From contig NC_037327.1 in the NCBI RefSeq assembly GCF_000143535.2, positions 144,767 through 208,766 on the forward strand: a stretch of DNA of 64,000 nucleotides, read 5' to 3'. The stretch comes from Botrytis cinerea B05.10 (lineage: Eukaryota > Ascomycota > Leotiomycetes > Helotiales > Sclerotiniaceae). The notes beneath the pieces are model-generated. The model made no database searches. It saw nothing but the letters and a program-made list of their open reading frames with translations, and had not been told where the DNA came from. The position numbers and the translations under genes were made by a program. Below are positions 52,501 through 63,945 of the stretch, in pieces (position 1 is the stretch's first letter; every line of letters starts with the position of its first letter).

Positions 52501-53050
52501 TGAAGAAAAGCGAATAGAAAGATATTACGAGTAATGGCCACGTTGAGTTGAGAGTTTGATGACGAGCATTTTGCGAACCGAAGTACTACTAGGGAGAGTC
52601 AGTCACCATTATTCAAGAGGACGATGGAACTAGGACATGTACATATAATGATCACTGGGTAGACGCTGATAGATAAACTAGTACATCATAGTACTCAAGA
52701 AGAAAATATGTTGCGGATATTTGAAAACCAATGAAAAATGAAAGATCCTTCAACTCTCCCAGCCTAGGATTCACAATGCACATATCGATGTGAAGTGAAT
52801 ATTACTCTGTGACTCCATCATCTTTCATCTTTCATGAAATAAAAGTAGATATTTTCAAATGGTATCATTAAAAGAAACCATATGACATTTATTATCCGCA
52901 AGGAAACGTGTGATAGCCGGACCCATAGAGTAATCAAGTTAGCCTACTAGCATACTTAAATTCAACTCATATAACTAGACGCAAACACACACATCCAAAC
53001 CCAACTTACATATCCAAGCGTAATTGACATAACTAAACCAATCTCAAATG
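49503..53050. other. Gene-poor region, no supported gene
   Basis: About 3.5 kb of normal base composition between AT-rich blocks. Open frames are short (60-71 codons) and show no motifs or splice structure. A tRNA A-box-like TGGCGCAATGG is found on the minus strand near 50320-50335, without a complete tRNA fold. Confidence 0.45.
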
Positions 53051-53055
53051 CCTAA

Positions 53056-53095
53056 GAGCCAATTCGGATCGATTATTTAGACAATTTAGAGTAAA
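53056..53095 (+). mobile_element. Left end of a second Harbinger/Tourist-like element
   Basis: GAGCCAATTCGGATCGATTA continues TTTAGACAATTTAGAG and matches the left end at 43763 (CTCGTTCGGATCAATTTTTT then AGACGATATAGAG). It is preceded by TAA (53053-53055). I did not find the matching right end, so the element is truncated or its end has decayed. Confidence 0.45.
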
Positions 53096-53253
53096 GATAA
53101 TTCCGTTTTCGGTTAAGTTGTATAGCGACTTCGTTAGATCGAAATAATGGGGGATAAATTTGATGTAGAAATTGAGAAGTCTATTGAATTGTTTTATTTT
53201 ACGAATGATGTTTGGATGCTTTCAATTGTAGATGGCTTGAATTTTGTTGTTGG

Positions 53254-53891
53254 TTATTTTATGCTATTCCTAGTTACTATAGTGAAGCTGAGAAAGTTTA
53301 TAGTTTTTGTGTTCCAGAAATATTTATTAGGTTTGAGATATAAGTGTGCTTTTTCTATAGTTTCTAGAGTTTTTGTACTATGTTTTTTGTGTTTTGTTTT
53401 TGAGTTAGAGAAGATAATGATGTTTTTAAGATAAGCAAAATACGTAATTCTGAGGAAAAGTGTGAGCATTTTGTTTATGATTTGCTGGAAGATAGAGAGG
53501 GCGGAGGCGAGTCCTATGGGTATGGTTGTGTATTTGTAGATTAAACATAATTTTGAATGCGAGTTTCTATTGATTGTTTCTTTGATGCGTAGGTTATTAA
53601 AGCCTGCACGTACATCAAATTTGGTATATATTTTGGTTTTGGTTAGTCGGCCAGTGATTTCGTGTGAAAGTGGTAGCGGGTATTCGTCGAGGATTACTTT
53701 TGAGTTAATTGTTCTGTAATCAACCACGAGTTTTGGTTGAAAGAGTTCTTGGAATTTTGATGCTTTGTTTGCGACGATGAATACTGCGGAGGTGACCGGG
53801 GATTCAGATGCTGGATGAATCCTTTGGCGAGTTGTTTATACAGGTATTGCTTTAAAAACTCCCCCGTGATGACAGAATCCGCAACTGACAA
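53254..53891 (-). pseudogene. Ty3/gypsy reverse transcriptase fragment
   Basis: Two overlapping minus-strand frames make up one reverse transcriptase piece with a single frameshift near 53800-53830: YLYKQLAKGFIQHLNP, then SAVFIVANKASKFQELF, VDYRTINSKVILDEYPLPL, TKFDVRAGFNNLRIKE, IGLASALSIFQQIINKM and YFAYLKNIIIFS, the last where active enzymes have YxDD. This order is the standard gypsy block order. No LTRs, integrase or RNase H were found next to it, so it is a fragment. It is less AT-rich than the DNA on its left in minus-strand sense (53900 onward). Confidence 0.82.
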
Positions 53892-54153
53892 AATAGCCGC
53901 TTTGTTAGCTTAAGAAAATATTCAATATTTTTATAATATATTAAAAAAATTGTTTTTAAAATATTGATTAAAAGGCTTTTTCTTTTATAAACAATTAGAA
54001 ATTTTTATTTCAAAAGAATTTAGTGAAATTCTTGAATTTTGGTTTAAGATAATTAATACTTTATTTTTATTGAATTCGATTAATAATTGAATTGAATTTG
54101 AATATATAAATTAGAGTTAGATAGAAAATGTATATAAATAATACATTCTGTAT

Positions 54154-54166
54154 AGGGTTAGGGTTA
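54154..54166 (+). repeat. Interstitial telomere-like repeat
   Basis: AGGGTTAGGGTTA, two TTAGGG units, in the same orientation as the chromosome-end repeats and about 9.8 kb from them, at the border between the gypsy fragment and the AT-rich block. With only two units chance cannot be excluded. Confidence 0.5.
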
Positions 54167-56204
54167 ATGGTAAAACTTTTAATTGAAGAATAAATTAAAA
54201 GTAATATAAATAATTTATTCCTTAATCTCCTTCAAGTTTTCGATTAATATTTTTCATTCATTTTATAACTTATACGCTCACTCCTCTTTTCCTTCTAGCT
54301 CTTATATTCACTTCTTTTCCTTTTTTCTAACTTTTATATTTGCTCCTTTTTCATCCACTTTTCTTATAACTTTAATATTTATCGAATTCTAAAATCTCTA
54401 AAGTCCTTTAGAATTCCCATTTTCTTTTTTTCTATTGAAATTCAATATTAAATAGATTTCAAACTATATCGATTTCATTTATTATTAACGAATCGATTAT
54501 ATTGTTAATAACGAAGTAGATATATTATAAATGTAATATACAAATGAAAAATTTGTATAGGGATTTATATTGAATTTCTTTTCATCAAAAGTATTGACTT
54601 TGCTATTATAGAGCTCGAATTAATCTTTTATATCGAAGAGTTTACTATGTTACATTTTCTTATCTTCTTTAAGTATTATTTTGTCATCGAAGTTTAATCA
54701 GCGTGATGGGAGAATGTGGGCGGATTCGTTTGAGAAGATTGTATCAATAAATCGTTGGTAGATAGATGGGGTTGGTTGTTTCTATCTTTCGAGGTTTTTG
54801 ATTAGTTTGTTGATTGAATTGGTTTTTACAGAGGTAGCTTGTATAGATCTGTATGAAGCACCCTTAAGTTCAAATTCCAGACTTACTATTGAATAGAAAG
54901 TGATTTTTTATCTGAATTTTTCTTTTAATTCTATTTGGGAATTTTCTATTGATATAGCGATTAAAAGGATACGGATCACTTTGAGAAGCAAGATTGAAAT
55001 TAAAATTAAAATATTTAATAAAGGAAATATAGAAAGCTATCTTTCAAAAATATATTTAAAATATATATAATAATTTGATTTATTATTATATAAATTATTT
55101 ATAACTACATTTATTTATAGAATACTTAATTTCAATAATCATTATATTAATAAAATAATTAATAAAATATATATTATATATTTTCCTAAAATAAAAAACT
55201 TAAAAGAAGAATCTTTATAATAATAACCGATATCCCGACATTTTATATTATCTTAGGTCTTATATAATCTCAAATTTATTATTATTAGAATTTCAATATT
55301 TAATAATAATTATAATTTATAAGATATCAAATTGAAGTTTTTGAATATTGATAATGTAATATAGAATTTTCATATAAAATCCTCAAATAATTAATCTTTA
55401 AATTTTATTGATATTATAATTGCCTATTCCTTTTTAATTCTAATTTTCATTTCTTTTCTATTATTTTTCGAAATATTAACTTTTCTAATATCTAAAAGTT
55501 TTATAGCTTTTTGATATATTAGATTTATTATAATAAAAGATTTTAAAAAACTTTTGATTTTCTTAATAAATGATTTTGAAATTTTTAAAGTTTTGTTTAT
55601 TATACTTTTTGAAATCTTATAAAATTTAACTATCGATTTTCTTTTAATAAGCTCTTTTTTACATCTTTAAATGCTTCTTTTTCTTTCCAACCTTTTTTTT
55701 AATTTTTTTTAATTTTTTAGTTTTCTTTTTTTATTAAATAATAAATATTTTGATATATTAATAAGTTTTAATTTTTAAAATAGTTTTAAGAGAATATAAA
55801 AATGTTTCATTTTCATTTTTTTTTATTAGATTCAATTTCTTAGATTGATTTCTTTTCTTTTTTTCTATTTTCACAATTTCTTTTAGTTTCTTTGTTTTAT
55901 ATAATTAAATATTAATTTGAGCTATATTAATAAAAGTAGTTTTAAAAAGTTTCAAAATAATTTTAGGATTATTTTGATATTGAAATTTTAATTTGAATTT
56001 ATAAAGAGCTTTTATTATATATAAAATCTTAAATTTAATTTTAATTAATTATATTAATATAGGTAGTATAAAAGCATATTCAAATATAATATTATTAATA
56101 GTTTTTTTATATATAAAATAAATGTTTGTTTTTTTAAAGGAAGAGAGTATATTATATATTGTATAAATTTCAATTCAAGTTTTTTTAAATATAATTTAAA
56201 AGTT

Positions 56205-56450
56205 TTATTTTGTAATTTCAAATAATCTTTTGTATTTGTATAATATATTATTCAATATTATATTATAATTTGTTGAAAATGAAAAAAAGAAGTTATAATC
56301 AAAAGATTGAAATCGATATATAGAATGTAATAATACAATCAATAATATAATTTTTAATTTATTATATTTCAATATAAATTTTATATTTATATAATTAGAA
56401 TAATTATCTATAATAAATAAATGATATTCTTTATTTGTTTTTAATAACAT
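56205..56450 (-). pseudogene. Copia integrase fragment
   Basis: The minus-strand frame begins LLKTNKEYHLFIIDNYSNYI, matching the integrase core block (...KYFLLFIDDYSRY...) of Ty1/copia elements, where the Asp of DDY is here DNY. It ends LYKYKRLFEITK, like the later block of the same core. The surrounding DNA is too decayed to define the ends of the element. It is in the opposite orientation to the complete element at 43956. Confidence 0.5.
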
Positions 56451-57386
56451 ATAATATTGAAAGATTTTTTAAAACTATATTAAATTAAAAATATTAAATA
56501 ATTATTTATTAGTTGAAACTTTGAAATAAACTTTAACCCTTTTTTCTATATTATCAATTTATATATTGTAAAGATATTTTGAATTCTTTTTATAAAATAA
56601 ATTAAATAGTATAATTATATTATTGATATAGATATATATTAAAAGGCTAATAAACTCTTGATATTTATTTTATTTAGTTTTTATAATTCTATTTCTTTTA
56701 TATATATTAGTATTTATAATTTACTTTATTATACAAATTAGATTTATAAGGAAGCCTTTTTTATTTCAATTGTAAAGGTTTTTTAATAATATATTATATT
56801 TTATAATTGTTTTTATTAATTAAATAAAAGAAAAGAGGGATTAACTAGAACTTTTTATATAATATAAATCAATAATAAAACAAAAATAATATCAATTAGA
56901 TTATAAAAGTATTCAAAATGCTTAATACTATTAGTTTTAATATATAGATTATTAATATATTAGAGATATCAACTTTGAAAATATATTTTATATCTCTTAA
57001 TAAATTGAACTATTTAATTCTTCCCTACAAATCGATTTATAATCTCTTTCATTAGATTTTTGATTATACAATTTGTAAAAGACATAAATCTTTATATTGG
57101 TTTATTAATTTAATTAATTAAAATCTCCTTTTATTTTTTATAGAAACGTTAATGAATATCTTTATAAATAAAAGCATAAAAAGCTAATTATCTTTTATAT
57201 TATTGATATAGTATAAAATAATTAATATTATAAATTTTTCTAATGATAATTATATTGAACTTCTTTTAAATTTTAATTTGAATTATTGTTAATTTTATAT
57301 AAGTTTTTATAATTAATTTGAAACTCATTATAAATTTCGTAATTGATATTTTATAGGATTTCAAATTTTATATAGGATATGGGGTA

Positions 57387-57903
57387 GTAAGGGTTGTGGC
57401 CATAGCTCATAGCACCCTTTATCAATTCATAACAAAATCCCTACAAAAATGATATTTTATTATACAAAATTAAATATTTGATAATTTTTCGAATTATTAT
57501 ATTATAAATTTTAAACTTCAATATAATAAAATTTATTAAATAATAATTTAAAAAAAATGAATGAAATATTTTTTATGATTTTTGTAATTGAAATATAAAA
57601 CCTCAAAACTAAAATTTTCAGAAAATTCTAATATATAATACTTTTATTATACAAAATAATCAGTTTTTTTGAAATTTCTAGAATTTTCAATTTCAAGATT
57701 CTATATCTTATTTGGAAAAAATTTAAAAAATATTCTATTCATTTTTTTTAAAATAACTTTTATGATTTTCTTTAATTTGTAATAATAATTATCAGAATTA
57801 CTTTATTTTGTATCAAATTTTCAAAGGATTGAAAAGTTGAATAAATAATAGTTTTTGGTGTATTTTCGCTAAGGGTGTTACGAGCTATGGTTATAACTCT
57901 TAC
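57387..57903. mobile_element. Inverted-repeat DNA element (MITE), about 517 bp
   Basis: Left end GTAAGGGTTGTGGCCATAGC and right end in reverse GTAAGAGTTATAACCATAGC, continuing TCATAGCACCCTT / TCGTAACACCCTT, form inverted repeats of about 33 bp that differ only by transitions. The interior is AT-rich and non-coding. A target duplication is not clear. Confidence 0.72.
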
Positions 57904-58431
57904 AAGATATCGGGATATTAATTATATATATATTATATATATATCATATACATGCCTATATATGTGATTTCTAATAATAATAAATAAATTGAAATAATAG
58001 ATTAAAATATTTATAAATAATATAATATTGAAATTTATAATTATTATAATAAAAAAGATTTTGTTTTTTTTACAAACTTAAGAATCGATATATAACTTTA
58101 TAATAAGAAAATAAAAAAATAGAAAATAGAAAAACTTTATTATTATATTTATATTTACTATAACATTAAAAAAAATATTATAATTATTTCGAATGAAATA
58201 ATTTCTTACAAAACTATTAATATTCTTTGAAAATTAAAAAAGAATCTTTGTATTTTCAATTTATAAATCATATAAACAAACGGATATTGAAGTAAATAAA
58301 ATAAAAACTCAAAAATTTGTAAAACTAGAAAATCTCTATAGAATTCTAATTATATACAATAAAAATAAAAATGGATTAACAATTATTCAATAAATATTTA
58401 TTAATAATAAAAAGGAAATAAAAATAGAATC

Positions 58432-58563
58432 TATTCTTATTATTCTTATTCTTATTCTTATTCTTATTCTTATTCTTATTCTTATTCTTTTCTTATTCTT
58501 ATTCTTATTCTTATTCTTATTCTTATTCTTATTCTTATTCTTATTCTTATTCTTATTCTTATA
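58432..58563. repeat. (TTATTC)n hexanucleotide repeat
   Basis: About 20 nearly perfect TTATTC units with one 1-2 base slip near 58487. It lies in the AT-rich relic block and shows no coding role. Confidence 0.85.
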
Positions 58564-60014
58564 ATCTTGAGAAATTTAATTAGATGATTTAATTATCTTA
58601 TCTCTTTTTATCTAATCACTATCTCCTTTGTTTTTACAAATTGAAACTTTTATAAAATCAATATAAATCAATTAATTTGAAAAATAATTTAGATCTGTTT
58701 TCAGAATTCAATTTATAAAAGAAAATAAATTCTAATTTCTTTTAAAAGATTAATAAGTTTTTTATTATAAATTGAATTTAGGATAGTAATTAGATTTATT
58801 TATTTTATAGATTGTTATTTCTTTAGTTTTTAAACATTACTATAGCTTTTCTTCAATCTTTTGAATCTTTTAAAAACTAATTTTATTTCAATTTAATATA
58901 AACTCTTCAACATTAAAGATATTTTAATTTTAATTTTCAATAAATATAATTTTTTATTTTTTTTTAAAAAACTTGAAATTGAAATTAAGAAAGGTAATTA
59001 ATTAATTAATAATCTTTAATACTTTTTTGCAAATCATTACTTCTTTATTTTTTATAAATTATTACAGCTTTTTTTCAATCTTATCAAAATTAGAATTATT
59101 TCAATTCAATACAAAAGCTTTAATTTCAGGAATCTTTTAATTCTAATTTAGAATAAATATAATTCAATTAAATCTTTATTCAATTCTTTTTTTAAAATTC
59201 TAGAAAGCTTTAAATAAAATTAAAAAGAATAATAATCAATTGAAGAGATCTTTAAAGGTATTTTGTAAATTGAGAATATGAAATATATAATTTTTATGAT
59301 TTTGAGATTTTCGATTTTTCTAGTAATAGAGTCATTTTGTAAATTGAAAATATAAAATATATGATTTTTATAATTTTGACATCTTCGATTTTTTCAATAA
59401 TAAAGGCATTTTATAGATTGGAAATGTGAATATATAATTTTGAAATTTTAAAGATTTTGAAGAATATAATTATTTTATAAACTCGAATTATAAAATATTT
59501 ATTTTTAATAAAATAAAGAAATATTAATGTGTTTGATCAATTTCATATTTAATATTTTAAGTGAAAAAAGGATATTAAAGCGTTTTAATTCTAACTTTGA
59601 TTCCATTATAATATTTTATAAATAAAAAATGTTTATATATACTTTTTTCCCGGAAAAAAGTCCCTTATATAAGAGCTAGGATAACAATCAAATAGAAACT
59701 TTTGAATAAGATTATTATCTCTCTCTCGAAATGAATCACTATCAATAATGATTACTAATAAAATTCTTAGAATAATAAATAGAGTAATAACCAAATAAAG
59801 ATTTTTGAATGAGATTACCACCCCTTTATCGAAATAAATCACCACCAATAATGATCATCAAAAAAATCCTTGGAATAATAAATAGGTGTATAGGAATTAG
59901 TGTTATTATCCAAACGCCACAAGTCCCATGATATCCATCCATTGTAAATCGCAAGTCGTGAGTCGCAAATCCCAACACCCTACCAACCTAATCCATAACC
60001 CTACCATCTCCTCA

Positions 60015-61487
60015 TCATTCCTCCCTCCCTATTTCCCTCCCCCTCTTCTTCCTCTTCCCACACTGCAACCAAACCTGCAACGCCACAACCATTGTAACCA
60101 CCACCTGCATCTCATCCCCATTACTCATCTTAAATCTTCCGAACTCCACTAGCTCCATAAAACAACCCTCATCTGCTTCCAATCCATTTTCGAGATATTG
60201 TGCGTATGCTTTGGGAAAGATGCCTAGGATTAGGGAGAAGATGTTTTGAGAGATGGAGATTAAGGGGAGGCTTGGTGGGGGGGGGAGGGTGAGTTAGCTA
60301 GCTGGGTTTGGGGTGGGGTGGGGTGGGGTGAAAGAAGGTAAGGCACTCACATCGTCTGATTCTCCAATCTCTCCGGATCAAGTTGAGAAAACATGCCGAT
60401 TAAATGAGCGGCTTCCTGAGCCTGGGCTCTGATTGGTTTATCATCGATGGAAAACATTGACTTAGTCTAAACATCATTGTTAGTTGGTCCATTAACCCCG
60501 TCAGAAACCCCCTCCTTGACAAAACAAGTGACCAACCTCAAGACTACAATAAGCAACCCCCGAACATCTCTCCCACCTCCCCAAATGCATCGCTTTTTCC
60601 ACTAGACTCCCATCATTTTTCGTCGTACAAGAAAGATTTCCAGCTTGAATAGTAAGTGTATCGTTTGTAATGGTCCACTCTAGATACACTTTTTCATTTC
60701 CGTTCTCTGTCTCTTCGTTTTCTTTCTCGTTTTCAATAACTGGTCTGAAAAGCTCTACAACACGGGATAATAGTGCGTACGCACAAGCATTGGTTGTAAT
60801 TTCGGATTTATTTCTTAGATCATGACTTGATTGGTCGCTGGGAATTGACTCGACATATGATGGGGAGGAGGATTTTTCTGTGCGACGTTTTTTTGGAGGA
60901 GGTTTTTCGGGGGTGGAGGATGATGCTGGAGAGGAAGATTGTTCGGTGGGGTTCTTGGCTGGACGTTTCGCTGAGGTAGAGGTAGAGGTAGAAGGGTTCG
61001 GAGGTAGTAAAGGAAGTTCCTGCTCCTGCTCCAGTGGGAACGAGGACGATAAATCTGAAGTAAATGATTCTGGCTTTGCAATTGATGCATGCTCAACATC
61101 AAGTGATCGTAGTTCTCTTCGAGGATCAGGTGTAATTGGAGTTTCGAGAACTTGTTGTAAAAGTTTGAAGAAGTCATCAAATGTACCAGCCGATTCAGAG
61201 ATTTGGTGATGAGTAAAAGCAGTCCATTTTTTTTCTTGCAAAAGTTTGAGTACGAGTTGTATTTCTTTGGATTCATCTATCCATGTAGTAGCTGTTTCAA
61301 AGTACTCTAGGAGTTGGGCCGGAGCTCTTGATTGAGGTTTTTTCCGTAAGATGCGAAATGTTTCAATTTCGTATATACCCCATGAACTTCCTGATTCGAG
61401 AGATCTTGTACGATTAGCTATGGAGTTATCACGCCATTGAGGAAATAACTTTTTGAATTCTCGGGAGGTTGAAGGAGTGGATAGCAT
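60015..61487 (-). CDS. Three-exon gene, protein of unknown function (440 aa)
   Basis: Exons 61487-60537, 60466-60351 and 60270-60015, with both junctions in phase. Intron 1 (70 nt) has donor GTTGGT, branch CTAAC and acceptor TTTAG; intron 2 (80 nt) has GTGAGT, GCTAAC and CCAAG. The first ATG is at 61487; the frame further upstream starts only with GTG. The family is not recognised. The N-terminal 140 residues look helical and contain FDDFFKLLQQVLETP. The middle is disordered, rich in Ser/Pro/Glu, with a basic KRPAKNPTEQ and PPPKKRRTEK patch near residue 200 that could be a nuclear signal. The C-terminal part is folded-looking (ACAYALLSRVVELFRPVIE, EAAHLIGMFSQLDPE, QNIFSLILGIFPKAYAQYLE, VVVTMVVALQVWLQCGKRKK). 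It is divergent from the gene at 62323. Confidence 0.78.
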
Positions 61488-62322
61488 TTTGAGGCGCAAA
61501 ACAGGCACGAGGGGATGAGGTAAAGGGTTGAGGTAAAAGATGTTTTATTTTTATGTTTAGGACTGAATGGAAGCTACCGGTAGCTAAGAAAGGGGAAGGT
61601 CGAAGGTTCTCGCTACGGGTATGTGCACAAAGTGACGGTATTCGTTTGTCAGTGAGGCGAGTGAAGTGTGAATGAAGAAGAGACCGTGCTGCCTAGTTAC
61701 GGTGTGCGCGGAACACGGAGCTATATCATGTGACTAGGGGAAATCTATGAACCTTATCGATAAGATATCGGACGAAGAAACCTGCCAACTGACCTCGGGC
61801 CGGCTTACTTCGTATCAATTGTTTACTCGATGGAATATGAGATATTGGATATGAAATGTCAAGATTATATAGAGTGGAGCAAGACCACCCTCATGACAGT
61901 GACTCTCGGAGAGCCAGCGGAATATCAATCTTATGACCATGAACGACGCTCTGCTGGCTCTCCGAGGGTCACTGGCTGGTGGGGAAATTGAAGACTGGTC
62001 ACGTGGCAGATGCTGCTTTAACTTTTGCCATTTTATTCAACATTGTGACAGAATCAGGACAACACTATCTCATTCAATATCACGACATCACCAAATCAAC
62101 AACACCACAGTACAGTATTACAGTATTACAGCAATACGAAACCATAACATTTCCGTTACTGCTACTATCTCATGCTGTCGGACACCATTTGTTTCATAAC
62201 GCGATACTTCTTCCCACAACGCGACTTCTACCTGTATCCCGACCGCTATCTACTTCAGCATCTCCACCATCTCCACTATCTCTCTCTGGACTTGAGAATT
62301 CCGCCCTCCGCTCTTTATCAAT
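61488..62322. promoter_or_regulatory. Shared intergenic region of the telomere-proximal gene pair
   Basis: About 835 bp between the starts of the divergent genes at 61487 and 62323. It contains the inverted pair of the short GC-rich element (61897-61974), so a hairpin sits in the middle of the presumed bidirectional promoter. Downstream, a leader rich in CA and CT precedes the plus-strand start. Confidence 0.45.
61897..61974. repeat. Inverted pair of the dispersed short GC-rich element
   Basis: Arms of 24 bp at 61897-61920 (core CTCGGAGAGCCAGCGG) and 61951-61974 (core CTGCTGGCTCTCCGAG) are reverse complements with two mismatches, both transitions, separated by 30 nt. The RNA or single strand could form a strong hairpin. 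The single element occurs at several other places in the window. Confidence 0.75.
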
Positions 62323-63392
62323 ATGTCATATCCCTGGCTAGTAACAATACGTAGCCTCCTTCGGGACTTAAAAACCTCTCTTCAATATACTCGTACGAAG
62401 ATCGCAAAACCCGATAAATCTCAACTCGAACAGTTGAATATATCAATCCAGCAAACCTACCACATATCCGGCCTGGATAATTTCTGCGCTATCGAAACTT
62501 TCTTGAACAGCAAATCCCGTCAATCGGATATAAATATCATGGCCCTATTATTTCGCTCCGAGTTCTTGACGGCTGATTTTGCTTCTCAATATGTATCTTC
62601 GCTATTACTTGCGTGGATTGAAGATGATATGGAAGAACAAATTGTTAATGGTATACGGACCAAATGGTTAGTTCTATGTCTACTAATGCTCTGGACTGGG
62701 GAAGTGGGAATAAGTAACTGATTGTAGCAGGAAGCCGGTATTAAAATTCCCAAACGATACATATACTGGTGGTATTCGAATAGAGAGAATCCTATCCCTT
62801 CGACAACAACAACCACCACCATCGAGGGAAAACCCCATTTATATTTCCTTCGTCATTCGCAAGGAACATCGATCAGATGCTGTCATAACATCAACAGAGC
62901 TCTACACTCTATTCTGTACTATGGCAAGACAGATGGAAAAGCAGTCGTTATCGCATATGGAAACTATTGAAGTCAGTAATCCTTTCTTTCAGTATATCCC
63001 AACCGAATCCAAAAAGCTTACTTACTTTTGTCCAGGTACGGATGATAGTAATATACTCCCGATGGGTACAAATCATTACGGCGAAATCGACGCGAGCGTA
63101 TATTACATCCATTATCAATGGATTTGATGATATTGCAGGTGAAATGCAGATCTCTCAGACACCGTGGTTTAATTTCTTGAGTATTTCGGGGAGGCATTGT
63201 GTTTTGCTCGCTGTATTTGAGGGAATCAGGATACGAAGTTCTAATGTCAATGTTAAGGCTCAAATTTCTCTTCTCAAGACGAAAGCTCCTCAAGATGATT
63301 TTACGATTAAAGAACAAATTTCAATGACGAGGAAGCGTAAGATTTCAACCACGGAAGAGTATGGGAATGGGAATAAGAAGATGAAGAAATGA
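62323..63392 (+). CDS. Three-exon gene, protein of unknown function (300 aa)
   Basis: Exons 62323-62666, 62731-63035 and 63139-63392. Intron 1 (64 nt) has GTTAGT and AGCAG, restoring a Trp codon (TG+G). Intron 2 (103 nt) has GTACGG and TGCAG, joining CPG-EMQISQ in phase. The family is not recognised. The N-terminus is helical (LVTIRSLLRDLKTSLQYTRT), the middle looks like an alpha/beta domain (GLDNFCAIETFLNSK, NPIYISFVIRKEHRSDAVI, ELYTLFCTMARQMEKQ, WFNFLSISGRHCVLLAVFEG), and the end is strongly basic (TRKRKIS...NKKMKK), which would fit nuclear location. It is the last gene before the telomere, about 550 bp from the end of the window, and is transcribed toward it. Codons are intact and not AT-biased, so it has escaped the mutation seen in neighbouring repeats. 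Confidence 0.75.
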
Positions 63393-63559
63393 GATGAGAT
63401 TTCTGAAATAGTGGATGACTTTTTAAGTGATTATCAATCTAGTACAGCTAGTATATTGCAAGACTATATACATGTCATCAGTATCAACGCCCTAATTCCG
63501 ATATATGTTGTGGCCATGCTCTTTTAAACAAAGGCTAAACGGAACAGCAGCCTCCACGG

Positions 63560-63587
63560 CAGTGGCTCCCGGAGGGCTAGCGGAGCG
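63560..63587 (+). repeat. Copy of the dispersed short GC-rich element
   Basis: A plus-strand copy with core CCCGGAGGGCTAGCGGAGCG, similar to 31413-31440 with a few transitions. It lies downstream of the last gene and about 360 bp before the telomere repeats. Confidence 0.55.
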
Positions 63588-63796
63588 TTATATTATATAA
63601 ACGGGAGAGGAGAGAACCCGACTGATGAGTTTTGAGGATAAGTCTGAGTAGAAGGAAGGAAACAGATGAAATAGAGGAAACAAAGGAAATATTATAATGA
63701 AATCAGGATTAGAATTAGAAATTCTTAATACCCTTTTTTAATTATGAAATCATATAATAATCTATATATAGTATTAATCAAAAACCTACCTCTTAT

Positions 63797-63945
63797 ACTA
63801 GCCGTCAGGGGAAAAGAACTTTTCAGACTATGAATTCATAGAAGCTTTTTTCTTATTTTTGAAATATATAAAATTTTAATCTTATTTCTTTAATCTTTAT
63901 GAAAACCAGTCCTCAAACCCTCGATCCTCGTTATACTTGAGATTT
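63797..63945 (+). repeat. 149-bp repeat abutting the telomere
   Basis: Gapless homologue of 37784-37932, from ACTAGCCGTC to ACTTGAGATTT. TTAGGG repeats start within its final TTT. Most differences from the internal copy are transitions, including loss of the G/C-rich motif (GAAAACCAGTCCTCAAACCC), as expected if RIP acted on this copy. It may be the 3' end of a telomere-associated mobile element. Confidence 0.85.

Larger units (their letters stand above)
53900..59930. other. AT-rich relic block of decayed repeats
   Basis: About 6 kb of very AT-rich DNA without intact genes. Recognisable inside are a copia integrase fragment, one inverted-repeat element, a hexanucleotide repeat and a short telomere-like sequence, listed separately. 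The rest shows only scattered stops and A/T runs. Confidence 0.7.
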
